Numbered from the stretch's first letter, positions 17,151 to 26,122 are shown. The stretch is 64,000 nt of DNA from Acidobacteriota bacterium (GCA_021781495.1 JAJXWS010000002.1:1-64000); one strand, 5' to 3'. The notes: a model not told the origin generated them from the letters alone. Translations and numbers: made by a program.

Positions 17151-18182
17151 CTAAGCCGTGTACCACGCCGCTGTCCTGCGAATGCACTCCTCCAACGGAG
17201 TGAGCTGCTGCAATCCAAGCAGTTCGTAGGCACGATCCACAGATGGAACATACCGGGCAGGTGGCACACCGGGAGCGGGCTGCTTCAAAACGCGAATTTC
17301 AGTGCCTGGCTTGAGAACTGCGGCAACGGCCTGAGCAAGCTCAAAGATGCTGATGTCCTGCGCGGAGCCTACATTGATGGGAACGAGTGCAGGCGCTCGG
17401 AAGAGCATTGTCCATAGCCAGATGGCGAGGTCGGCGGCGTACAGGTAGGAGCGCCTGGGCGTGCCATCGCCATGAATGACAATGGGCCGATTCGCCAATA
17501 CGTCACCGATGAAATTGCCGATTGCGAAGTGCTCATCGAGCGGGAGATGAGGGCCACAGAACGCCCAGCAGCGCGCGATCTTGCACTCGATATGCGATTG
17601 TGATCCGTACAAAGCGCACAACAATTCAGCTGCGCGTTTTCCTTCGGCATAGACACTGGCTGGGTTCAGCGGATCGGGTGCGCCTTTGTACGCTTCTGAA
17701 ACCTGGGTCATTTCTGGTGGCTGATTGCCATAGACGGCGCCTGAACTGGTGAGAAGAAATTTTTGGGTGCCATGCGTGGCGGCAAACTCGAGTGTGCGCT
17801 CGGTGCCCGCAACGATTGTGGAAAGCATCTCGAGCGGGACATCTTTTGCCTGCCGAGCACGTGCCTCCGTTGCAGCGTGAATCACATATTTGTAATCACC
17901 CTCAGGAAAGGAGAAGCTGCGAACGTCGCCCTGGAGCAGGCTAACGGCAGGGTTGCTCACAAGGTGCGGGCACTTCCGCGCAAATGCTTCGGGGGATCGA
18001 GTGAGCACGGTTATGTTGGCGTTAAGACCTAGATCCCGGTTGGCATGGCAAAAACTTTCAACCAGCCAGCATCCGAAGAATCCCGTACCGCCCGTGAGAA
18101 AAACACGCTGGTCGCGGAGTTCATCCCACAGGGCCAGCGTGGCCGAGACAACGAGATTCAGATCGGATGCAAGACTATACAT
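17151..18182 (-). CDS. NAD(P)-dependent epimerase/dehydratase (extended SDR) of a sugar pathway
   Basis: A 343-residue extended short-chain dehydrogenase/reductase. The Rossmann motif GGTGFFG is at 31-37, with SSGAVYG and the catalytic YxxxK (YAEGK) in the middle and a C-terminal substrate domain (GDGTPRRSYLYAADLA). The family includes dTDP/CDP/UDP-sugar 4-epimerases, 4,6-dehydratases and C4-reductases. Within the locus, whose other genes make a CDP-4-keto-3,6-dideoxy sugar, a C4-reductase or epimerase role comparable to that of paratose synthase or YerF is plausible, but residue evidence does not decide. It is last in a minus-strand operon beginning with rfbH, 65 bases after the NeuB-like gene. 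Confidence 0.85.
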   Translation of the reverse strand: MYSLASDLNLVVSATLALWDELRDQRVFLTGGTGFFGCWLVESFCHANRDLGLNANITVLTRSPEAFARKCPHLVSNPAVSLLQGDVRSFSFPEGDYKYVIHAATEARARQAKDVPLEMLSTIVAGTERTLEFAATHGTQKFLLTSSGAVYGNQPPEMTQVSEAYKGAPDPLNPASVYAEGKRAAELLCALYGSQSHIECKIARCWAFCGPHLPLDEHFAIGNFIGDVLANRPIVIHGDGTPRRSYLYAADLAIWLWTMLFRAPALVPINVGSAQDISIFELAQAVAAVLKPGTEIRVLKQPAPGVPPARYVPSVDRAYELLGLQQLTPLEECIRRTAAWYTA

Positions 18183-18247
18183 GGCCCTCCTCGCAGCGAT
18201 AGATTGCCGGATTTCAAAACTTAGTGGTGCATGGCCCGGCGTTTACT

Positions 18248-19336
18248 CTAATCGACGCTGATTCCGCGACTATAGATGGTCTGTCGCAGTGAGGGAATCT
18301 GCGAATAGGGGCTCTCAATATCATCGATTTTGATCGGCGCATCCTTCTCTACCGGGCGAAGTAGAACCTCTCCGCGCATGAGCTCGCGGCAGGAGAGCTG
18401 GCCTTTTTGCAGCGGGATAGCCAGATAGACATCATCATCCGTTAGCAAGTGTCCTTCCGGAAGATCTTCGCGAGCGTAAACGCCACGGACTAGTGCATCG
18501 AGATATCGGGTTTCATCCTTGGTCGGAATCCGCTTTTGCGTGCCGGGCGCGCCGCACATCTCTCTCGCTTTATGGAACGATTTGAACCACTGATCGATCT
18601 GATGAGGGAGGCTGCAATAAGGCGACACCTTGGCGCCATCGGTATTGATGTCGATATGGCGCTCGAAGGTTCTTGCGCCCTTCGCATAGGCGATAAGAAT
18701 GGAATTGGACCAGTCAGTACACTCATGCGTGGAAAAGCCGATGGTGTTATTGGGGTAGCGGTTTCGCAGGAAATCAATCTGATTCAACTCAAGGTGTGAA
18801 TCCTCTGACGGGTAGAGCGAGACGCAATGATTGATTGCAAGCGGGATGTTGCGATTCGCAAAAAAGGTAACAATATCGTCCATATCCTTGAGGGACGATC
18901 CGCCCGTGGAAACTACCACGGGCTTCTTGGTCTTGGCGATCTTCTCAATCAGAATCCAGTCATTCAGATCAGAACTTGCGATCTTGATGATCTGGATACC
19001 CAGTTCGCAACAAAGGTCCACGGATCGCTCATCGAAAGGCGTGGCGGTGGGCATGCAGCCAGCCTGGCGAATTGCCTTTACCAGGATTGCGTATTCCTCA
19101 TCGGACAAGCTCGTGCTCAGCGTCTTTTTGATGTACCTTTCGTCGGACTGGAGGAAATTCCGATGGACAAATCTTTCTACATCGCGAAACTGTAGCTTGA
19201 TGGTGGCGCGTATGTTGTTGAACCGAACCACCTGTGCGAATTCGCCGATGATCTTCAGCCCACGTTCGACATTGCCAAGATGATTATTGGCCATTTCGAG
19301 CACGAACAAATCTTCGAAGATATCCTTGTCAATCAT
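18248..19336 (-). CDS. N-acetylneuraminate synthase family protein (NeuB-like)
   Basis: A 362-residue member of the PEP-dependent sialic/legionaminic/pseudaminic acid synthase family. The TIM-barrel active-site features are recognisable: EMANNHLG near residue 14, IKLQFRD, IKIASSDLND (Lys of the IKI motif), HCVSLYPS and the metal-binding-region ERH (variant of the usual EKH). A C-terminal SAF (antifreeze-like) domain follows (RGVYAREDLPEGHLLTDDDV). The usual DH motif is STHE instead. No NeuA (CMP-activating), NeuC or aminotransferase is adjacent, so the acceptor may be unusual. It overlaps the HAD gene by 8 bases. The substrate is unknown. Confidence 0.83.
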   Translation of the reverse strand: MIDKDIFEDLFVLEMANNHLGNVERGLKIIGEFAQVVRFNNIRATIKLQFRDVERFVHRNFLQSDERYIKKTLSTSLSDEEYAILVKAIRQAGCMPTATPFDERSVDLCCELGIQIIKIASSDLNDWILIEKIAKTKKPVVVSTGGSSLKDMDDIVTFFANRNIPLAINHCVSLYPSEDSHLELNQIDFLRNRYPNNTIGFSTHECTDWSNSILIAYAKGARTFERHIDINTDGAKVSPYCSLPHQIDQWFKSFHKAREMCGAPGTQKRIPTKDETRYLDALVRGVYAREDLPEGHLLTDDDVYLAIPLQKGQLSCRELMRGEVLLRPVEKDAPIKIDDIESPYSQIPSLRQTIYSRGISVD

Positions 19337-20003
19337 GGACTTGCTCCTTTGCGATCAGTGGCAGAAATTCGAAGAAGTTATCGAACATGTATTCCATGGC
19401 ACGAGTAGCATCCTGGGGATAGAAGCCGTAGCCGTGCCGCATCCACGCGAACTCAATTCCCGCGGCTTTGGCAGCATCCGCGTCCTCCATTGTATCGCCA
19501 ACAAAGAGGGATTCCCCTGAGGCAAGGTGAAGGCTACTCATAAGGGTAACGAGCATCTCTGCCTTTCCGGAATAGATTGGGGATCGCGAATCGACTGTAG
19601 CGATGGACTCAAACAAATCCACAATTCGCTCCGCTTCTAATATCCGCAGAGATATGTGCCGAGGCTTGTTAGAAACGACGAAAAGGCGTCGATCTTGCTG
19701 GTGAAGAGCGTGCAGGACTTGAACAGCTCCGGGGAATGGTGCTGTTTTGCGCCATCCATCGCTGTCGTAGCTTGCACGGAAGGCCTGTTCAAGGGCATCT
19801 AGGCTGCTGGAATCCGACACGTTGCCTGCTTGGGAAAGAATTGTCCGGATCGGGGGACCAATGAATTGGCTCAGATCGGGATGCAGAAGAGGCAAGTTGC
19901 ATGCTGTAAAAGCAGCACGCACGGAGTACTCGATGCCGGGAAGCGAGTCCAGCAAGGTTCCGTCCAAATCGAAGAACACGCAATTAGGTGTGAGTGCCTT
20001 CAT
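19329..20003 (-). CDS. HAD-superfamily phosphatase (Cof/GPH-like)
   Basis: A 224-residue HAD hydrolase. Motif I is FFDLDGTLLDS (Asp nucleophile), motif II is FVVSNKPRH, Lys in SGKAEM and motif IV GDTMEDADAAKAAG. The cap resembles phosphoglycolate/phosphosugar phosphatases. It starts at 20003 because the conserved motif begins immediately after that ATG; it overlaps the ThDP gene stop by 20 bases and the NeuB-like gene by 8, so all three are translationally coupled. In this setting it may dephosphorylate a sugar-phosphate intermediate made or used by the NeuB-like enzyme, as 9-phosphate phosphatases do. That assignment is inference. Confidence 0.88.
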   Translation of the reverse strand: MKALTPNCVFFDLDGTLLDSLPGIEYSVRAAFTACNLPLLHPDLSQFIGPPIRTILSQAGNVSDSSSLDALEQAFRASYDSDGWRKTAPFPGAVQVLHALHQQDRRLFVVSNKPRHISLRILEAERIVDLFESIATVDSRSPIYSGKAEMLVTLMSSLHLASGESLFVGDTMEDADAAKAAGIEFAWMRHGYGFYPQDATRAMEYMFDNFFEFLPLIAKEQVHD

Positions 20004-21798
20004 TGTCGTCACGAACAAGCATGTTGGAAGCCAGTTCCTCGGCTGAGAGAAACGGATACATGTCTTCGAGATTTGGCGTGAGTATCTTGCCGTCAGGAAG
20101 AATGCGGGAACGCAACCGTGGCTCAAACTCCTGATTGGGGTCGAGGTGGACATCAAAGAGTGCAGGCCCAGGAGAATCCAGTTCTTGCTGGATTCTCGCC
20201 ATGTTGGCAAGCGTGCTGATTGAAAAAGAGGGAATACCGTAGGCCAAACCCACCTTCAGCATATCTGGAAATGTAACTCCACTTTCCGGACTCTCGCCGA
20301 TCTTACGGCCCTGGAAAAACCCCGTTTGTGTTTGCCGAATGGAAAGGTATCCTCCGTTATTCAGCACAAAGATCTTGATTGGCAGTCGATACCCCACCAC
20401 CGTTTGCAACTCCTGCACATTCATTTGCAGCGAGCCGTCGCCAGCGAGGCAGATAGTCCGTTTTGCTCCTGCCACGGCCACGCCAATGGCAGCGGGCAGG
20501 TCATAACCCATGGATGCTGATCCTGAGTTCGAGATGAGGCGCTGTCCTCGCTTCAGTTTTGCAACTTGATAAGGAACAATGCAGGCCGTCGCATTGCCGC
20601 AGACCACAGCATCCTCGGAGCCGAGCATCTCAAATAAGCGGTCGATGAAGTCGTATGAATTGAGGGGTGGACCGGGCATTCGATGATGGGGTTGAACGAC
20701 GGGATACTTTGTCTTCCATTGCCGCGCCACATGAAGCCAGTCCTCATGCACGGAGTTCGAGGCGGCTCTACCTTCCAGTTGTCTGGCCATCTCCGCCAGA
20801 AAGATCTTCACGTCGCAGTGAATGGCGATGTCTGGCTGATGCAGCGGCTTGTTCAACTCTGCGGCATCGATATCGACCTGGATCTTTGTCGCAAATCGAG
20901 CAAAAGAGTTCCAGTTGTAACTTGTCTGTCGAATATTGAGCCGGGAGCCGAGCACGAGCAGCAAGTCTGAGTTTTGAACCGTGAAGTTGCCGGCGCGCTC
21001 GCCGATGGTGCCGGGACGTCCGCAGAACAGTTCGTCATCACTGGCTATTAGATCGTGCGTCCAGGCTGTCACGACAGGGATGCGGAGAGGTCGAATGACT
21101 GCCTCGAATTCCGAAATTGCTCCTGCGATACGAATTCCACTTCCGGCAAAGAGGACTGGACGTTTTGCACTCTGGATTCGGTTGAGAGTATCTGCGACTT
21201 GCTCTTGGACGGCGGCTGTATCGAAGTGGATGTCATCCTCAGATGGATCGTAGTGCCGAAGCCGATCAGGATCGATCTGTGCAGATTGGACATCGACTGG
21301 AACATCGAGCCAGCAGGGGCCGGGCCTGCCGCTCTGGGCAAGATACCAGGCGCGTTCCAGGTGGTAAGCGATGGAGTCAGGTTCCGTAACCAGGACTGCG
21401 TACTTGGTGATACCCCGAACCATGCGAACGATGTCGACTTCCTGGTCGCCCAATTGGCGCAGGTCCGTGAGGCCATACGTGGCCATGCAGGTTTCCCGCT
21501 TCACCTGGCCAGAGAGTATGAGCATTGGAATGGAGTCAGTCCATGCCCCGAAGACGCCATTCAGCGCGTTGATGCCACCGGGGCCGGTCGTCACGTTCAG
21601 GATGCCCGGCGTACGAGTAATTCTGGCGTATCCTTCGGCAGCCATGGCTGCCGCCTGCTCATGATGCGTGCAAATATATCCAAGACCACTGGTGCCGACG
21701 GAGTCGTTCCAATGCATGGCGCCGCCACCGGTGACAAGAAAAACGTGGCGGGCGCCCCACTGGCGCAATTGACCCAAAACGTAGTCAGAAAGTTTCAT
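19984..21798 (-). CDS. ThDP-dependent acetolactate synthase-like enzyme
   Basis: A 604-residue thiamine diphosphate enzyme in the AHAS/YerE family. The N-terminal PYR domain carries the essential Glu47 (THHEQAAAM); the C-terminal PP domain has the ThDP/Mg motif GDGSLQMN starting at residue 453 and ending FVLNNGG. The central TH3-like domain (VLFAGSGIRIAGA) fits FAD or its remnant. Lying between rfbH and a NeuB-like gene, it recalls YerE, which adds a two-carbon unit from pyruvate to CDP-4-keto-3,6-dideoxyglucose to form branched yersiniose. A normal AHAS for valine synthesis is less likely because no small subunit or ilv genes are near. Confidence 0.86.
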   Translation of the reverse strand: MKLSDYVLGQLRQWGARHVFLVTGGGAMHWNDSVGTSGLGYICTHHEQAAAMAAEGYARITRTPGILNVTTGPGGINALNGVFGAWTDSIPMLILSGQVKRETCMATYGLTDLRQLGDQEVDIVRMVRGITKYAVLVTEPDSIAYHLERAWYLAQSGRPGPCWLDVPVDVQSAQIDPDRLRHYDPSEDDIHFDTAAVQEQVADTLNRIQSAKRPVLFAGSGIRIAGAISEFEAVIRPLRIPVVTAWTHDLIASDDELFCGRPGTIGERAGNFTVQNSDLLLVLGSRLNIRQTSYNWNSFARFATKIQVDIDAAELNKPLHQPDIAIHCDVKIFLAEMARQLEGRAASNSVHEDWLHVARQWKTKYPVVQPHHRMPGPPLNSYDFIDRLFEMLGSEDAVVCGNATACIVPYQVAKLKRGQRLISNSGSASMGYDLPAAIGVAVAGAKRTICLAGDGSLQMNVQELQTVVGYRLPIKIFVLNNGGYLSIRQTQTGFFQGRKIGESPESGVTFPDMLKVGLAYGIPSFSISTLANMARIQQELDSPGPALFDVHLDPNQEFEPRLRSRILPDGKILTPNLEDMYPFLSAEELASNMLVRDDNEGTHT

Positions 21799-21820
21799 CG
21801 AGTAAAGACCAGATGCAGAG

Positions 21821-23158
21821 CTAATTGTGAGTCTGCGCTAAGCGGGCATCGTTTGCAAAGGTACCAATTGTGTATGCGACGAAGTCGAGCATTGGGGGAG
21901 TCAGGCCTGGGTAGACGCCGAGCCAGAAGACGTGGTTCATTGCAAAATCGGTGTTGGGCAGTGGGCCCAGAGCGCGATATTCGCAGCTCTGGTAGGCCGG
22001 CTGGCGCAGCAGGTTGCCGCCGAACAGGAGGCGCGTCCCGATCTTCTTTGCATCGAGTTCCCGGATTAAATCATTGCGCGTGAATGGAGCGTCAGGGCGG
22101 ACCCCGATTGGAAAGCCGAACCACGAGGGATCAGAGCTGGGGGTTGCTTCCGGCAGCAGAAGATAATCCGCAAGAGGTTCAAGCGCGGTACGCAGATAGT
22201 GGAAATTGTCTTTGCGTCGCTGGACGAATTCGGGCAGCTTGTCGATTTGAGAAGCCCCGAGAGCTGCCTGCATGTCAGTAGCTTTGAGGTTATAGCCAAC
22301 ATGGGAGTAGGTGTACTTGTGGTCGTAACCGCAGGGCAGCTCGCCAAGTTGCCAGTCGAAGCGCTTGCCGCAGGTGTTGTCTTTGCCAGGGTTGCACCAG
22401 CAGTCACGACCCCAGTCACGGAATGACTCGAGGATCACCTGCAGGCTGGGCTTATCGGTCAGGACGGCTCCGCCTTCGCCGGTGGTGATGTGATGTGCAG
22501 GATAAAAGCTGAATGTGGCGATATCGCCAAAGGTGCCCACGTGGCGGCCCTTCCAGGTGGAGCCAAGCGCATCACAGCAGTCCTCAATCAGCCAGAGGTC
22601 GTGCTTCTTGGCGAATGCCGTGACGGCATCAAGGTCGAAGACATTGCCCAGAGTGTGGGCCAGCATAACTGCGCGGGTTTTGCTGCTGCGTGCCGCCTCT
22701 AACTGATGGATATCGATTTCGTAGGTGGGCAGTGTGACATCGACAAAGACAGGCACCAGGCGATTCTGCAGGATGGGATTGACGGTGGTTGGGAACCCTG
22801 CCGCGACCGTGATGACCTCATCGCCGGGCTTCAGGCGGCGGTCGCCGAGTTTGGGCGAGGTGAGAGCGGTGACTGCAAGCAAGTTGGCCGAAGAGCCGGA
22901 GTTGACAAGAGAGGCACTGCGCACGCCGACGAATCGGGCCAGCTTGCGCTCAAAATCAGCGGCAAAGCGGCCCGTGGTGAACCATGCGTCCAGAACGGAG
23001 TCCACAACGGAACGCATATCTGCGCTGTCGATCACCTTGCCGCTAACAGGGACGGGTGTCTCGCCGGGTTTGAACTCGGCAGGGGAGAACGCCTCAGCGT
23101 AGTACTGGGCGGTGAGGTCAAGAATCTGTTGCCGAAGCTGAGCGGATCGGTCTGTCAT
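21821..23158 (-). CDS. rfbH: CDP-4-dehydro-6-deoxyglucose 3-dehydratase (E1, RfbH/DdhC)
   Basis: RfbH/DdhC removes the C3 hydroxyl of CDP-4-keto-6-deoxyglucose using PMP and a [2Fe-2S] cluster, the committed step to 3,6-dideoxyhexoses. The 445-residue protein is of the aminotransferase fold but the PLP Lys is replaced by His222 in [11 protein letters not shown], the hallmark of E1. Cys195, Cys253, Cys255 and Cys263 correspond (offset 2) to the cluster ligands Cys193, 251, 253 and 261 of the Yersinia enzyme. It leads the minus-strand sugar operon, divergent from rfbF. The partner flavin/ferredoxin reductase (E3, AscD/DdhD) is not in the window. Confidence 0.95.
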   Translation of the reverse strand: MTDRSAQLRQQILDLTAQYYAEAFSPAEFKPGETPVPVSGKVIDSADMRSVVDSVLDAWFTTGRFAADFERKLARFVGVRSASLVNSGSSANLLAVTALTSPKLGDRRLKPGDEVITVAAGFPTTVNPILQNRLVPVFVDVTLPTYEIDIHQLEAARSSKTRAVMLAHTLGNVFDLDAVTAFAKKHDLWLIEDCCDALGSTWKGRHVGTFGDIATFSFYPAHHITTGEGGAVLTDKPSLQVILESFRDWGRDCWCNPGKDNTCGKRFDWQLGELPCGYDHKYTYSHVGYNLKATDMQAALGASQIDKLPEFVQRRKDNFHYLRTALEPLADYLLLPEATPSSDPSWFGFPIGVRPDAPFTRNDLIRELDAKKIGTRLLFGGNLLRQPAYQSCEYRALGPLPNTDFAMNHVFWLGVYPGLTPPMLDFVAYTIGTFANDARLAQTHN

Positions 23159-23293
23159 TCGGGGTCCAGGAACTAAGCATACAAAATCGGGAGTCGCCAG
23201 TGTACTGTATTAGCAAGTGAAGCGCAGCAGACGACGCATTCCTTCAGGGCCGGTGCAGGACCGCACCTGCTGGAAAGGTTGCAGGGGATTCCA

Positions 23294-24064
23294 ATGAAAG
23301 CGGTAATTCTTGCGGGCGGACTTGGAACTCGACTCAGCGAGGAGACAGGTGCGCGACCGAAGCCGATGGTGGAGATCGGGGGCAGGCCGATTCTCTGGCA
23401 CATATTAAAAATCTACTCGCAACACGGAATCAGCGAGTTCATTATCTGCTGCGGATACAAGGGCTATCTGATCAAGGAATATTTCGCCAACTATTTCCTG
23501 CACACATCCGACGTTACCTTTGACATGCGCGAAAACCGGATGCAGGTGCACCAGAGCGTTGCCGAACCCTGGCGCGTGACCCTTGTCGACACGGGAGAGA
23601 ATGCCGGGACGGGTGGGCGTTTGCGCAGGATTGCGCCGTATCTGGCTGGGGAAGATGCGTTCTGTATGACCTACGGCGATGGGGTGAGCGATGTGGATAT
23701 TTCCGCGTCAATCGCTTTTCACCGCAGCCACGGCAAGCAGGTTACGCTGACTGCGGTGCAGCCCCTGGCGCGATTCGGCGGTCTGAGCGTGGAGGGCAGT
23801 GAAGTCGTCGCCTTCCAGGAGAAGCCCGAGGGCGAAGGCGGATGGATTAACGGCGGATTCTTTGTGCTTTCGCCTGCGGTGTTACAGGCGATTCCGGATG
23901 AAAGCTCGATGTTTGAAAGAGGCCCTCTGCAGCAATTGACCTTGCAGAATGAGGTGCAGGCTTTCTTCCACAGCGGGTTCTGGCAGCCGATGGACACGCT
24001 GCGCGACAAGCAGAAGCTGGAAGATCTGTGGGCAAGTGGGAGAGCTCCATGGAAGACCTGGTAA
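23294..24064 (+). CDS. rfbF: Glucose-1-phosphate cytidylyltransferase
   Basis: RfbF (DdhA) makes CDP-glucose from CTP and glucose-1-phosphate. The 256-residue product begins with the nucleotidyltransferase signature AGGLGTRLSEETGARPKPM and has GYLIKEYFANY, TGGRLRR, TYGDGVSDVD and the NGGFFVLSP region, all typical of RfbF rather than RmlA. ATG 23294 is chosen with GCAGGGGA upstream; a TTG at 23279 is in frame. The end overlaps rfbG by 16 bases. It is the first gene of a plus-strand pair divergent from rfbH across a 135-base gap that presumably holds both promoters. Confidence 0.96.
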   Translation: MKAVILAGGLGTRLSEETGARPKPMVEIGGRPILWHILKIYSQHGISEFIICCGYKGYLIKEYFANYFLHTSDVTFDMRENRMQVHQSVAEPWRVTLVDTGENAGTGGRLRRIAPYLAGEDAFCMTYGDGVSDVDISASIAFHRSHGKQVTLTAVQPLARFGGLSVEGSEVVAFQEKPEGEGGWINGGFFVLSPAVLQAIPDESSMFERGPLQQLTLQNEVQAFFHSGFWQPMDTLRDKQKLEDLWASGRAPWKTW

Positions 24065-25146
24065 GCCAGTGGCGAGGAAGGAAGGTCTTTCTCACGGGCC
24101 ATACGGGTTTTAAAGGGGGCTGGCTGAGCCTGTGGCTTGCCGCTAAGGGCGCGGAAGTACGCGGATTTGCGCTGGAGCCGGACACGCAGCCCAACCTGTT
24201 TGCCGTGGCATCCATTGGCGCCGCAGTGGAAGACATCCGCGGGGATGTCCGCGACTATCCCATGCTGGAAGCCGCGATGAAGGAGTTTGCACCCGAGGTG
24301 GTCTTTCATCTCGCGGCGCAGCCCCTGGTAAGGCGATCCTATGCTGATCCGCTTGGCACCTTCTCCACCAATGTGATGGGAACGGCCAATGTGCTGGAGG
24401 CTATTCGAAAGACGCCAAGCGTACGCGCCGTTGTATGCATTACGACGGACAAGTGCTATCAGAACCGGGAATGGGTGTGGCCTTACCGCGAGACAGATGC
24501 CCTTGGCGGAATCGATCCGTATTCGTCCAGCAAGGCCTGCGCCGAGATTGTGAGCGCAGCGTTCCGGAACTCCTACTTTCCGGCGGAGCGGTTTGGCGAT
24601 CACCGCGTAGCCATTGCTACGGCGCGGGCGGGCAACGTGATTGGAGGCGGAGACTGGTCAGAGGATCGATTGATTCCTGACCTCATTCGCGGCTTTCTGG
24701 CGGGAAGTCCCGTGCTGATTCGGCGGCCCAGGGCGACTCGCCCATGGCAGCACGTGCTGGAGCCTTTGCACGGTTATATGCTGCTGGCCGAACATCTGCT
24801 GTCGGCGCGGGCAGACTGCGCTACAGCCTTCAATTTTGGCCCGGGCGATGGAGATGCGTGGCCGGTGGAGCGCGTGGTCGCCAAGCTGGCCGCGCTGTGG
24901 GGGCAGGGAGCATCCTGGGAACTCGGGGACTCCGGGGAGGGCGTGCATGAGGCGCACCAACTCCGACTGGACGCCAGCAAGGCGAGGACGCAACTCGGCT
25001 GGAGGCCGCGCCTGCGCACGGATGTTGCGCTGGAGTGGACGTTGGACTGGTACCGCAACTGGCAGAGCGGCGCGCCCATGGCAGAGCGGACGCGAGCTCA
25101 GATTGGCCAGTATGAGCAACTCATCCAGAGTGCTTCCGGCGATTAG
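24049..25146 (+). CDS. rfbG: CDP-glucose 4,6-dehydratase
   Basis: RfbG (DdhB) oxidises and dehydrates CDP-glucose to CDP-4-keto-6-deoxyglucose, the substrate of RfbH. The 365-residue extended SDR has TGHTGFKGGWL at the N-terminus, the ITTDKCYQNREW segment, DPYSSSKACAE with the catalytic YxxxK, and NFGPGDGDAWPVE. ATG 24049 is preferred over 24028 because the SDR core begins just downstream. The stop TAG overlaps the stop of the convergent ArsR-methyltransferase gene. With rfbF and rfbH it forms a complete front end of CDP-3,6-dideoxyhexose synthesis. Confidence 0.95.
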   Translation: MEDLVSQWRGRKVFLTGHTGFKGGWLSLWLAAKGAEVRGFALEPDTQPNLFAVASIGAAVEDIRGDVRDYPMLEAAMKEFAPEVVFHLAAQPLVRRSYADPLGTFSTNVMGTANVLEAIRKTPSVRAVVCITTDKCYQNREWVWPYRETDALGGIDPYSSSKACAEIVSAAFRNSYFPAERFGDHRVAIATARAGNVIGGGDWSEDRLIPDLIRGFLAGSPVLIRRPRATRPWQHVLEPLHGYMLLAEHLLSARADCATAFNFGPGDGDAWPVERVVAKLAALWGQGASWELGDSGEGVHEAHQLRLDASKARTQLGWRPRLRTDVALEWTLDWYRNWQSGAPMAERTRAQIGQYEQLIQSASGD

Positions 25147-26093
25147 CCCTGCACAGGAGACGGCAGACCGGATTTGCTGCCTGAGGCAAGCAGCGTCTGG
25201 AAGTTCGGTGATTCGGGCTCTTTGTGGACCACGGCAGCCCGCACGCCGGAGAAGCCGGCTTTGTGCAGCATAAGCTCCAGTTCCGCTTCGCCAAACCCCA
25301 GCCACTCGTCGGCGTATAGCTCGCGCGCTTCCTCAAAACGGTGCTGCAGCAGGTCGAGGACAAGAATGCGGCCGCCGGGCTTGAGAATGCGCCACGCTTC
25401 AAGAATTGCCCGCTCCGGATGGAGGGCGTGGTGGAGGGATTGCGAGAAGAGAACGAGATCGACAGATCCGTCTTCAATGGGCACCCCTTCCATGTCGCCC
25501 AGGCGGAACTCCACGTTCTGAATGCCGTGTTTTTGCGCCTGTTCCCGCCCGACCTCGATCATTCTGGCAGAGGTGTCCACCGCAATCACCTTGGCGGCCT
25601 GCTGCGCCAGCATCAGCGCAAAAGCTCCCTCGCCGGTGCCCAGGTCGGCGATGACGAGCGGCGGCATGAGTCGCAAGAGAGCTTCCGCCATGCTTTTCCA
25701 GGATTTGCCCGGAACATAGTCCCGGCCCAGGCGCCCAGCAACGCTGTCAAAGAAGCTTCGCATCTTGTCCTGGCGTTTTTTCAGAACACCCTGAGCGGCA
25801 AGCTGGTCGCGAGAGGCTTCCGGAATCTCCTGTTGCGCTTGCCGAAGCAGATTTTCAAGGATGGGATTGGCTGCGGAGGGTTTGAGCCGGTAAAGGTTAT
25901 TCTTGCCTGTTCTGCGGTCCTCCACCAGTCCGGCAGTCTTCAGCTGGGAAAGGTGGGTTGAGATGGTGCTCTGCCCCATGACAAGAATCTCCTGCAATTC
26001 CGCCACGGAAAGCTCCTCCTTCTCCAGCAGGAGCAGGAGGCGGAGCCGGCTGGGGTCGGCGAGGATGCGCAGGAGTTTGATGATTGACGCCAT
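25143..26093 (-). CDS. ArsR-type regulator fused to SAM-binding methyltransferase domain (SahR-like)
   Basis: A 316-residue two-domain protein. Residues 1-85 are a winged-helix ArsR regulator (LLRILADPSRLRLLLLLEKEELSVAELQEIL, STISTHLSQLKTAGLV) without an obvious CxC metal site. From about residue 115 comes a class I SAM methyltransferase fold with the SAM-binding ADLGTGEGAFALML, VIAVDTSARMIEVGREQA and FSQSLHHALHP. ArsR proteins with SAM-binding domains are known SAH-responsive regulators of the methionine/SAM cycle (SahR). The divergent neighbour is ahcY then metF, which fits. ATG 26093 is used; an upstream in-frame ATG is at 26117 but overlaps the palindrome. Effector SAH is inference. Confidence 0.87.
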   Translation of the reverse strand: MASIIKLLRILADPSRLRLLLLLEKEELSVAELQEILVMGQSTISTHLSQLKTAGLVEDRRTGKNNLYRLKPSAANPILENLLRQAQQEIPEASRDQLAAQGVLKKRQDKMRSFFDSVAGRLGRDYVPGKSWKSMAEALLRLMPPLVIADLGTGEGAFALMLAQQAAKVIAVDTSARMIEVGREQAQKHGIQNVEFRLGDMEGVPIEDGSVDLVLFSQSLHHALHPERAILEAWRILKPGGRILVLDLLQHRFEEARELYADEWLGFGEAELELMLHKAGFSGVRAAVVHKEPESPNFQTLLASGSKSGLPSPVQG

Positions 26094-26110
26094 CGGGGTT
26101 GATCTGCTAC

Positions 26111-26122
26111 ATATCATGATAT
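26111..26122. promoter_or_regulatory. Palindrome ATATCATGATAT, candidate operator for the ArsR-type regulator
   Basis: A perfect 12-base palindrome lies in the 59-base gap between the divergent regulator gene (start 26093) and ahcY (start 26153). ATAT-ended short palindromes are typical of ArsR-family operators. A related element GATATC at 26119-26124 and CGATAT at 26133-26138 extend the AT-rich dyad. Binding is untested. Confidence 0.5.

Noticed and set aside
19984..21798. Housekeeping acetolactate synthase large subunit (ilvB)
   Set aside because: No small subunit or ilv genes; it is coupled to sugar genes, so a YerE-like role is preferred, though residues do not exclude AHAS activity.
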